Both the position numbers and the translations under genes were made by a program. The notes under the pieces are model-generated. The model did not search any database and was not told the DNA's origin. It saw only the letters and a list, made by a program, of their open reading frames with translations. Shown here piece by piece: positions 1-5,472 of a stretch of 64,000 bases of DNA. Origin of the DNA: a virus; IMG/VR virus record IMGVR_UViG_3300026512_000003, positions 1 to 64,000 of that record; one strand, 5' to 3'. Each line of letters begins with the position of its first letter. The stretch's first letter is position 1.

Positions 1-1
1 A

Positions 2-133
2 AGAAAAGATGAACCTCATGTTATAGAAAATCCAAAGGTGTGTGAATTGTGTGGAGTATGGGGAAATGAACCATTCGATGACCATATCTGCATGGATTGT
101 GAAGAACGAATAACACAAGGAGCCGTTAAATGA
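2..133 (+). CDS. Partial zinc-ribbon protein (C-terminal end only)
   Basis: An open frame runs in from the left edge and ends at a TGA that overlaps the next start (ATGA). The 43 visible residues hold two Cys pairs, CELC and CMDC, about 20 residues apart, which suggests a small zinc ribbon. The N-terminus lies outside the window, so nothing more can be said about its function. The overlap suggests translational coupling to the following gene. Confidence 0.6.
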   Translation, partial: RKDEPHVIENPKVCELCGVWGNEPFDDHICMDCEERITQGAVK

Positions 134-387
134 CTAGAGCAGAAGCGATAAGACAATCAGAAATAATATCAAGAAATGAGGCAATGTTTAATTGCGGGGT
201 TCTTAATACTGTTGGTACAAAAACATCAACTGAGTTAGTAAAAGAAATATATGATGATTTTGAAAAAGAAAAAACTTGTGATGGGTGTATTCATAAGCCA
301 GGGACAAATGAAAACTATCCTATTGAATGCGGAACTTGCAGCAGATTTTATGCTGATAAATTTAAGGAGTTGATAGATGAAAAATGA
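130..387 (+). CDS. Small Cys-pair (zinc-ribbon-like) protein, 85 aa
   Basis: The family is not recognised. The N-terminal half is helical and charged. The C-terminal half has two Cys pairs, CDGC and CGTC, about 17 residues apart, which could bind one zinc ion. The start overlaps the previous stop by 4 nt and the end overlaps the next gene by 11 nt, so it sits in a tightly packed operon of small accessory genes. An accessory DNA- or protein-binding role is possible but not shown. Confidence 0.75.
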   Translation: MTRAEAIRQSEIISRNEAMFNCGVLNTVGTKTSTELVKEIYDDFEKEKTCDGCIHKPGTNENYPIECGTCSRFYADKFKELIDEK

Positions 388-559
388 GAGAGCAGTAGTT
401 TTAGAAATGCTAGAAAAAATAGAAAATGAACTTATAGTAGCGGGGAGGACACTTCAATCAAAGGCTGTATTTTTTAAACAAGATACTTTATCTATGAAAA
501 ATATAGAAAAAGCTTTAGTTGAAGTTTTAAAAGCACAAAAGCATTTAAAGGAAAAGTAA
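377..559 (+). CDS. Small helical protein, 60 aa
   Basis: This short Lys/Glu-rich protein is probably a pair of amphipathic helices with no cysteine or membrane segment. Its start is preceded by AAGGAG (positions 364-369). Its TAA stop shares one base with the ATG of the dUTPase-like gene. Function unknown. Confidence 0.7.
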   Translation: MKNERAVVLEMLEKIENELIVAGRTLQSKAVFFKQDTLSMKNIEKALVEVLKAQKHLKEK

Positions 560-1095
560 TGTTTAAAAAAGTAGCAGAAGATGCAACACTGCCAACACGA
601 GGGAGTAAATACTCAGCGTGTATGGATGTTTATGCAAATGAGGATGTAACTATCGGTGCTGGTGAGACTAAGCTTGTAGGGCTTGGTATTGCGATTGACT
701 TTCAAGTAATTGATTGGAGAAAAATCATAGCTAATTACTTAGTAATGCATGGTAGAGTTTTGGAAAACTTAAAGAACGAATTTCTAAAATCCCACTACCT
801 CCAACTAACGATAAATGATTTGTTAGCAACTAAAGGTCTAATGCTTAATAGTGGGATTAAAATATTTAATCTGGATTATAAAGATGAGATTAAGGTGATT
901 ATACATAATCCTATTGTATACAACAACTTTAGTTTAAGAATGGGGACAATGGAATATGATACAGATTTTATAATCAACAAAGGTGACAAAATAGGTCAAT
1001 TAACTCTACTAGAACACAAATTAAATCTCTTTGGAATAGAGAGTGAAGATGAGTGTAGTGGTGGGTTTAGTATTACAGATAAAAAGGAAAAGTAA
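559..1095 (+). CDS. dUTPase-like protein with degenerate catalytic motifs
   Basis: The 178-aa protein follows the trimeric dUTPase plan. Motif 1 is SACMDVYA (residues 19-26), a motif-3 region is NSGIKIFNLDY (97-107), motif 4 is GDKIGQLTLLEH (142-153) and there is a weak motif 5, GGFSITDK (168-175). dUTPases convert dUTP to dUMP and pyrophosphate. Here the motif-2 signature PRSS is replaced by TIND (84-87), and the motif-3 Asp of the usual IDxDY appears to be Asn104. A stretch of about 30 residues also appears inserted between motifs 1 and 2. The fold is likely; activity is doubtful. It may be a regulatory or nucleotide-binding derivative. It is the third gene of a packed cluster and has one base of overlap with its upstream neighbour. 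Confidence 0.65.
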   Translation: MFKKVAEDATLPTRGSKYSACMDVYANEDVTIGAGETKLVGLGIAIDFQVIDWRKIIANYLVMHGRVLENLKNEFLKSHYLQLTINDLLATKGLMLNSGIKIFNLDYKDEIKVIIHNPIVYNNFSLRMGTMEYDTDFIINKGDKIGQLTLLEHKLNLFGIESEDECSGGFSITDKKEK

Positions 1096-1278
1096 ATGGA
1101 AAAAGAAGTAAGAGAAGAAGCTAAAATAGAAAAAAGACTAAGAGATGACTTTGAATATGCATTAAACTATTTTAATGTATCAAAAAAGATGACAGTATCT
1201 GAATTTGTGTGGGCACTAAAAAAGCTACAAAGTTATGGTTGGGATATAACGGCTGATGAGTTATTGGAAAGTATCTAA
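1096..1278 (+). CDS. Small hypothetical protein, 60 aa
   Basis: It starts immediately after the dUTPase-like stop, with AAAAGGAAA overlapping the end of that gene as its ribosome binding site. The protein is acidic and helical, with a basic N-terminal half. No family recognised. Confidence 0.7.
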   Translation: MEKEVREEAKIEKRLRDDFEYALNYFNVSKKMTVSEFVWALKKLQSYGWDITADELLESI

Positions 1279-1289
1279 AGGAGAATATT

Positions 1290-1889
1290 ATGGTATTAAC
1301 TAAAAGAGAACTTATACAAAGATTAATAAATGGTGAAAAATTAAAACCAAAAAGTTACACTGGCAATTGCTATTGTTGTTATGATGAAGCACATATTAAA
1401 CCTTTTCGATATGTAAGTATCCCTTCATTATACAGTACTCCTATGATAAATGCATGGGAACAAGTAGAATGGGAACTATATGAAGAAACTCCAGAATGGT
1501 GGGAACCAAAAGATAAAGAAGCAGCTTATTGTATTAGCCCAACAGGAAAAGTGATTTATGATACAAAATGGAATCATGAAAAAGATAAAGATATTATCAA
1601 TCAAGGTAATATGTTTAGAACTGAAGAAGAAGCAGAAAAAGAGGTAAAACTTCGTGCCGCTAAATACAGAGTAAAAAAACATATCTGGGAACTAAATGGT
1701 GGTGAATTTATCAAGTTTAAAAGTAATGAAGAAAATTGGTCTTTCGACTCTTTAATCAAAAAACTAGGGGCTACTGCTTGGTCTACTCGTAAATTATATC
1801 CTAACTGGCAATACCTTAAAACAAAAAAACTTACAGAACAGCTTATTGATGAAATGTCTGAAGACTTAATACTCATCAGAAGTGAATAG
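1290..1889 (+). CDS. Hypothetical phage protein, 199 aa
   Basis: AAAGGAG lies just upstream of the ATG. The N-terminal part (KRELIQRLINGEKLK, residues 5-19) and the FRTEEEAEKEV segment near residue 110 resemble small accessory phage proteins that describe a modified-residue-like WxxW/YxxxE region, but I cannot name a family. There is a short CYCC cluster near residue 29 and many tryptophans. It is followed by a hairpin before the next gene. Confidence 0.75.
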   Translation: MVLTKRELIQRLINGEKLKPKSYTGNCYCCYDEAHIKPFRYVSIPSLYSTPMINAWEQVEWELYEETPEWWEPKDKEAAYCISPTGKVIYDTKWNHEKDKDIINQGNMFRTEEEAEKEVKLRAAKYRVKKHIWELNGGEFIKFKSNEENWSFDSLIKKLGATAWSTRKLYPNWQYLKTKKLTEQLIDEMSEDLILIRSE

Positions 1890-1921
1890 ATATGTGGTGT
1901 TTCATAAATATCTATATTAAT

Positions 1922-1951
1922 TTATACATTCGTTTAAAAATGAATGTATAA
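1922..1951 (+). other. Perfect 10-bp inverted repeat (hairpin)
   Basis: TTATACATTC at 1922-1931 pairs with GAATGTATAA at 1942-1951 around a 10-nt A/T-rich loop. It sits in the 84-nt gap between two genes. No T-tract follows, so it is not a classical terminator on the plus strand; an mRNA-processing or stability element, or an operator, is possible. Confidence 0.6.
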
Positions 1952-1973
1952 GTCAAAACAAAAGGAATAAAAA

Positions 1974-2228
1974 ATGTTGAAATGGCTTAGAAATAGAAAG
2001 CTTCGCAAGTTTTTAAAAAAAGTAGAGAAAGTACAAGGTGTAAAGCTGAGGAATAAAGATGAGTATTTGAGTTGCAAAGACGACGATTTATGTATACATA
2101 TAGGAGGTAGAACAAAATATGCATATCGCTATAGTGATGATATCGAATGTATTGAGGAGATAACTCAAATTTTGGTTGACTTCAAAAAAGTTACTCCGTG
2201 TGATTTTAACCTCCCAAGCGAGAGGTAA
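1974..2228 (+). CDS. Small basic hypothetical protein, 84 aa
   Basis: AAAGGAAT precedes the ATG. The first 30 residues are strongly basic (MLKWLRNRKLRKFLKK), followed by a mixed alpha/beta tail with two Cys. No family recognised. It stands downstream of the 1922-1951 hairpin and ahead of a separate small gene. Confidence 0.65.
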   Translation: MLKWLRNRKLRKFLKKVEKVQGVKLRNKDEYLSCKDDDLCIHIGGRTKYAYRYSDDIECIEEITQILVDFKKVTPCDFNLPSER

Positions 2229-2265
2229 TAAATAGCACTAGGAATATACTAAATAAGGAAAAGCA

Positions 2266-2484
2266 ATGTATAGGAAAGAATACTATCAAATGACACCAAA
2301 AACCTGTTTTTTATGCAAAGACAGCAATGGGAAAGTTTTTGATGAAACCGAAAAGTTTGGTGAATTGATTGACTGTAAACACAGAATAAATGTTGGAGTT
2401 ATGGAGCTACAGATAATGGAGACAGAAGAGCTCTTGAGAGATCTAAAAAAATCTAAGCGATATGCGAAGATTGTAAGGGAGTAA
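2266..2484 (+). CDS. Small protein with CxxC and a third Cys, 72 aa
   Basis: AAGGAAAAGC precedes the ATG. CFLC lies at residues 14-17 and Cys38 downstream, then a charged helix. It may be a treble-clef-like or ribbon zinc binder, but only three cysteines and one histidine are visible. A TATACT hexamer at 2246-2251 could be its -10 element. Confidence 0.6.
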   Translation: MYRKEYYQMTPKTCFLCKDSNGKVFDETEKFGELIDCKHRINVGVMELQIMETEELLRDLKKSKRYAKIVRE

Positions 2485-2485
2485 A

Positions 2486-2619
2486 GTGAAGTTGCTAAGA
2501 AGAATATGCTAAAGTGACCTTTTGTTCTACTGTCAGGTTGAATAAAAGAGAGAAATGAGGTGTAATTACAGTCTGTCAAAACTGGGATTGAGCCTCATCG
2601 CTCTATCTCTTTACTTCAC
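2486..2619 (+). ncRNA. Candidate structured RNA in a 239-nt intergenic gap
   Basis: A closing helix GTGAAGT (2486-2492) / ACTTCAC (2613-2619) encloses a second helix AAAGAGA (2545-2551) / TCTCTTT (2606-2612). That helix abuts the first with no gap, continues as ATGAGG (2555-2560) / CCTCAT (2593-2598), and is tipped by CAGT/ACTG (2569-2572/2581-2584). A further weak hairpin, TGACCT/AGGTTG, lies in the 5' arm. The layout is that of a three-way junction. No promoter or terminator is evident, so it could be a processed RNA or a leader element of the downstream gene. The rest of the gap (2620-2723) shows nothing I can assign. Confidence 0.35.
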
Positions 2620-2723
2620 ACATTATTACCGGTGTTACATCCTGAGACATAACTTTGTAAAAACACACATATTAAAAGAAGAGAGATAAGTATTGCTCTC
2701 ACAGAACAATTAAGGAGAAAAAA

Positions 2724-2915
2724 ATGACAAACACTACAATAACAAGAAGAGCTTTTTTAGAAGCTTATAATACAGGACTTTTTGCAAATCGAGAACAAAA
2801 TGAAGATTTCAAGAAATTTCTGGAAGAAATAATAGAGGTTCTAGACTTTGGAATTAGTCCTAAAAAGGTTGTGGTTATAGAATCAGAAGGCAGCACAATT
2901 ACGATACAGGAGTAG
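2724..2915 (+). CDS. Small hypothetical protein, 63 aa
   Basis: TAAGGAGAAAAAA precedes the ATG, a strong ribosome binding site. The sequence is an N-terminal helix-rich region followed by two short beta strands (KKVVVIESEG, STITIQE). No family recognised. Confidence 0.7.
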   Translation: MTNTTITRRAFLEAYNTGLFANREQNEDFKKFLEEIIEVLDFGISPKKVVVIESEGSTITIQE

Positions 2916-3038
2916 ACACAGAAATCCTAATTACACATAACAAAGGAGAATAAAATGTAAGATGTAATAGCAAGAATAAGGGTTGGAAAAGAGTTGCATA
3001 AAGTGCTTACAGTAAAAAATAAAAAAAAGGAAAACAGA

Positions 3039-3443
3039 GTGAAAACACTAGAACAAATAATAGATGAGAAAATTGTGAAGATGACAGAAGGGCTAGCTGA
3101 CCAACTAAGTACAGTATTGATTGCAAACCTTGAGATATTGAATGCTGAGTTTAGTAAAACAAAAGCTAGAGTGCAACAATTAGAGGCAAAGTTAGGAGCC
3201 ATGACCAATAAGCAAGCAAAATCAAAAGCTGATTACGATGCTATTGTTAGAACACATGCTGAGCAAAAAGCAAAACAAATATCAAATGGTAATTCTGAAC
3301 TTGTTAAGATCCTTACAGACTCAATCATCATAAAAATGTATAAAACATTTGGTTGGAGTACTGCAAGAAAAATAGGAGAATCTGAATACAAAAAAGGATG
3401 TGAGTTTATAGATTCTGTTAGCATTAAGGATCTTGTAATATGA
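3039..3443 (+). CDS. Coiled-coil protein, start interrupted by a second-codon stop
   Basis: This is a helical, Lys/Glu-rich protein with a central coiled coil and no recognised family. The GTG at 3039 follows AAAAGGAAAAC and gives 134 aa; a TTG at 2994 in the same frame is an alternative. A better site, AAAGGAG (2942-2948) with ATG at 2955, is in the same frame but its second codon is TAA. After that the frame is fully open through to the gene. Either the original start was lost to a nonsense change or a minimal start-stop frame precedes the gene. It overlaps the next gene by 4 nt. Confidence 0.65.
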   Translation: MKTLEQIIDEKIVKMTEGLADQLSTVLIANLEILNAEFSKTKARVQQLEAKLGAMTNKQAKSKADYDAIVRTHAEQKAKQISNGNSELVKILTDSIIIKMYKTFGWSTARKIGESEYKKGCEFIDSVSIKDLVI

Positions 3444-3805
3444 AAACAAAAATAGGAACATCTTTTCAGCTGCCTGAAAAATATAAAGATTATGAAACAC
3501 TAGATATAGGTGGGTACAAATTTATTTCAGTCCCAGACGAAGGTATTCTTGTGCAAGGGCTTAGTACAGTAAACATATTTGACTGTCAAGTAGGAGTGGT
3601 AGGATTACTTCCTTTGACTCCAGCAATTCAGAAAGAGACCTTAGGCGATAATTTTGAAGTAGAAGAAGACAGATTGGTGCATGAAGTATCATATTCTGGA
3701 TATGGCTGGTTCTTTTTAGATAAAAAAGATGCTTATGCATTTGTTGGGATGTTGTACGACATTAAAGAGGGTGCACTATCAAAAAGCATAAAAGAGAGTA
3801 AATAG
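3440..3805 (+). CDS. Hypothetical protein, 121 aa
   Basis: Starts at an ATGA overlap with the coiled-coil gene, so it is probably translationally coupled. It is acidic and beta-rich with a mostly aromatic strand near residues 87-97 (VSYSGYGWFFL). No cysteine pair beyond Cys49, no membrane segment. Function unknown. It ends a transcription unit: a hairpin and T-tract follow, then a new promoter-like element. Confidence 0.7.
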   Translation: MKTKIGTSFQLPEKYKDYETLDIGGYKFISVPDEGILVQGLSTVNIFDCQVGVVGLLPLTPAIQKETLGDNFEVEEDRLVHEVSYSGYGWFFLDKKDAYAFVGMLYDIKEGALSKSIKESK

Positions 3806-3814
3806 TTTTAAATT

Positions 3815-3859
3815 AAGCATGGCGTAACTGCTGTGCTTACAATACCTTGCTTTTTTTTA
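3815..3859 (+). terminator. Possible rho-independent terminator
   Basis: AAGCATGGC (3815-3823) pairs with GCTGTGCTT (3830-3838), including two G-U pairs, around the loop GTAACT. A run of eight T follows at about 3851-3858. The 12-nt gap between stem and T-tract is longer than usual, so the call is tentative. It separates the early small-gene cluster from the TATAAT element at 3911. Confidence 0.4.
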
Positions 3860-3910
3860 GCTTACACAAGAGTAGGGTAGGCAAAATTTCTTTTTTTTTA
3901 TAGAAAATGA

Positions 3911-3916
3911 TATAAT
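3911..3916 (+). promoter_or_regulatory. TATAAT -10 element
   Basis: Exact TATAAT, 30 nt before the next ATG, with a T-rich run (about 3890-3901) upstream but no TTGACA-like -35. Confidence 0.5.
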
Positions 3917-3946
3917 TGTGTAAATTATTTCAAAAAGGAAGATAAA

Positions 3947-4291
3947 ATGGAAAAGAATGCTTTTGCAATCACACGAGAAGGGCATAAATTAGATGCATCA
4001 AATTATCAAGCCAATGCTGACTATATAAATGCTTTAGCTAAGGCGGATGATGAGTACGGTAGGAAAGCACCGGTAAGAGAGTTTATGAGAAATGGAATGC
4101 TTGGAACAGCTATGAAGAGAAAAATTCGCAACAAGCAGCAACACAATGCCAATCTACATAAGAGACAAGAAAATTCGATAAATCCTTTTGTTGGGTGGTC
4201 AGATGCTGAGTATAACGATTATATGAAGAAAAGTAAGAAAAAACTTGAAAAGAAAGCAGCGCTTAGTAGACCTATAGCAGCGCTTGCATAG
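3947..4291 (+). CDS. Small basic protein with two FxKxA-type motifs, 114 aa
   Basis: AAAAAGGAAG precedes the ATG. The protein is Lys/Arg/Ala-rich and helical. The hydrophobic-x-Lys-x-Ala motif seen in the scaffold-like protein at 58286-59260 occurs at its very start (MEKNA) and near its end (LEKKA). The C-terminus is Ala-rich. The motif and the location near the portal suggest an internal or head-associated virion protein; this is inference. Confidence 0.65.
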   Translation: MEKNAFAITREGHKLDASNYQANADYINALAKADDEYGRKAPVREFMRNGMLGTAMKRKIRNKQQHNANLHKRQENSINPFVGWSDAEYNDYMKKSKKKLEKKAALSRPIAALA

Positions 4292-4310
4292 GGTCTAACA
4301 ATAAATATGC

Positions 4311-4316
4311 TATAAT
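4311..4316 (+). promoter_or_regulatory. TATAAT -10 element
   Basis: Exact TATAAT, 31 nt upstream of the next start and directly after the previous stop region; no clear -35. Confidence 0.5.
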
Positions 4317-4347
4317 CCCTCCAATACTGAAAGGTTTGGAGGCTCCT

Positions 4348-4917
4348 ATGAACGATTACCACAAAACAAAAAAACAATATAAACAAACACTACAGGAAAA
4401 ACATGACTTGTTTAACCAATTAAGAACAAAATTTCCCGACATAGATTCGAAAGAGATTTACCTGAAAGCCAAACAGGCAAAAGGCAAATTAGATCCTGAA
4501 GACTTAGCTAAAATCAATACAATACATAGAGATCCTTTATATCAACAGGCTATGACAAAACACAACGAAACACAGAAGCTGAAAAAGCAATTAGAAAGCA
4601 TTCCTAAACCACCATGGAATTCATTTAAAAGAGACGATAAAAATAGCTCTTCTCAAGCTAGTGATTCTTCGACAACATATAAAACACAAAGCAAAGATAA
4701 ACCTTCTTCTTTTAAAAAGAATGAAGTAAACAGTAAGAAAAAGAAGGGTAACTCTTTCACTAGAGAAGTAGCAAAAGATACTGAAAAAATAAAGCCGACC
4801 AATTTTTTCTTAGAGAGTGGAAAACTTCGTCCAAGAAGAGCGCTTGCTGCTGGAGCTGCAGGCTTAGCGCTTGGTGGAGCTTTATTGTATAATGACTACA
4901 AGAGCGGAAAACAATAA
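4348..4917 (+). CDS. Basic protein with C-terminal Gly/Ala-rich hydrophobic segment, 189 aa
   Basis: The ATG at 4348 is chosen over an in-frame TTG at 4336 because GGAGG (4338-4342) is spaced 5 nt before it. The N-terminal half is a charged helix. The middle is a Ser/Lys-rich low-complexity stretch. The end carries a short hydrophobic Ala/Gly segment (about residues 160-180) flanked by basic residues, the pattern of a weak membrane or membrane-inserting helix. Similar tails occur in two other small proteins here (11214-11783 and 19010-19282). An ejected virion protein is possible; function is not known. Confidence 0.65.
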   Translation: MNDYHKTKKQYKQTLQEKHDLFNQLRTKFPDIDSKEIYLKAKQAKGKLDPEDLAKINTIHRDPLYQQAMTKHNETQKLKKQLESIPKPPWNSFKRDDKNSSSQASDSSTTYKTQSKDKPSSFKKNEVNSKKKKGNSFTREVAKDTEKIKPTNFFLESGKLRPRRALAAGAAGLALGGALLYNDYKSGKQ

Positions 4918-5022
4918 ATATAATTAAAAGGATTGAAGTTTAGATTTGGCACTTTAAAAAAGAAGTTCAATAAAAGATGATAGATAAACGGTTGTTTTAT
5001 TTTCTCATAAGCTCTCAGTAGT

Positions 5023-5028
5023 TATAAT
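5023..5028 (+). promoter_or_regulatory. TATAAT -10 element of the candidate ncRNA
   Basis: Exact TATAAT inside a gene-free stretch. Transcription starting 6-8 nt downstream would begin at about 5035, exactly where the outer helix of the folded RNA begins. Confidence 0.55.
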
Positions 5029-5034
5029 TGCATT

Positions 5035-5197
5035 TCTTCCATAGTTGATTGCTACAAGAAGAGTGTTTATTTAATTTATGCCTTTATCTAAATAATTGCT
5101 CTACTAAAATTTTGTACTTCCAACCCCAATGCTATGGAAGATTTAGTAAAATTTTCGTGCACAGTTCCTAATTGGTTTTCAATATAGGGACTTTTTT
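5035..5197 (+). ncRNA. Structured small RNA, about 163 nt, upstream of the portal gene
   Basis: TCTTCCATAG (5035-5044) pairs perfectly with CTATGGAAGA (5132-5141), closing a domain. Inside it TACAA (5053-5057) pairs with TTGTA (5112-5116). A long arm pairs 5060-5073 with 5089-5102, 13 of 14 positions counting G-U. The 3' end is a rho-independent terminator: GTTCCTAATTG (5164-5174), loop GTTTT, CAAT-A-TAGGGAC (5180-5191), then six T. A TATAAT box lies at the correct distance upstream. No reading frame of note covers it. A 6S-like regulatory RNA or a phi29-type packaging RNA (given the adjacent portal) are conceivable, but nothing in the sequence decides this. The rest of the 4918-5472 gap holds the hairpin at 5204, two promoter-like boxes and a 12-codon frame. 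Confidence 0.6.
5164..5197 (+). terminator. Rho-independent terminator of the candidate ncRNA
   Basis: An 11-bp stem (7 + 4 bp with one bulged A, one G-U pair), 5-nt loop and TTTTTT at 5192-5197. No gene ends within 240 nt upstream, so it must serve a non-coding transcript. Confidence 0.7.
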
Positions 5198-5203
5198 CCT
5201 CAT

Positions 5204-5248
5204 ATCTCTTGCTTAATATTACCAAATATTTTTCCTAAGGCAAGAGAT
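5204..5248 (+). other. Long hairpin after the ncRNA terminator
   Basis: ATCTCTTGCTT (5204-5214) pairs with AGGCAAGAGAT (5238-5248). An inner helix AATATT/AATATT (5215-5220/5225-5230) has the loop ACCA, and seven unpaired bases lie on the 3' side. No T-tract follows. It may be part of a second RNA or a protein-binding site. Confidence 0.45.
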
Positions 5249-5301
5249 CTCCATGCTTATGCTTAAGATTGTAAGTTAAAATCATTATTAATTATATGTG
5301 A

Positions 5302-5307
5302 TACAAT
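5302..5307 (+). promoter_or_regulatory. TACAAT -10-like element with a 12-codon leader frame
   Basis: GATACAAT is followed by AAGATGAGGT and an ATG at 5337, which opens only 12 codons (to 5375). It could be a leader peptide or the relic of a gene. Weak evidence. Confidence 0.25.
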
Positions 5308-5438
5308 TATGCAAAACAAAAAGATGAGGTAAAAGTATGACCTCACAAGAACATCAAGAAAAAAATAACAACTAAACAATGCATTTTTGAGAGAATTGCA
5401 AGAAGCTTCTAAACAATAAGAGTTTTAGCATAATATGG

Positions 5439-5444
5439 TATAAT
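5439..5444 (+). promoter_or_regulatory. GGTATAATTAC promoter ahead of the portal gene
   Basis: Exact TATAAT with the same extended context, GGTATAATTAC, as the box at 24554 ahead of the 30-kb operon. It lies 28 nt before the portal ATG. No -35 hexamer is seen. Confidence 0.6.
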
Positions 5445-5472
5445 TACCAAAAATATAGTTTTGGAGTGAGAA

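Noticed and set aside
5337-5375. 12-codon frame with a fair ribosome binding site
   Set aside because: Too short to support as a gene. A longer neighbouring frame cannot be joined by a simple -1 shift because it meets a stop at once. Noted only as a possible leader.
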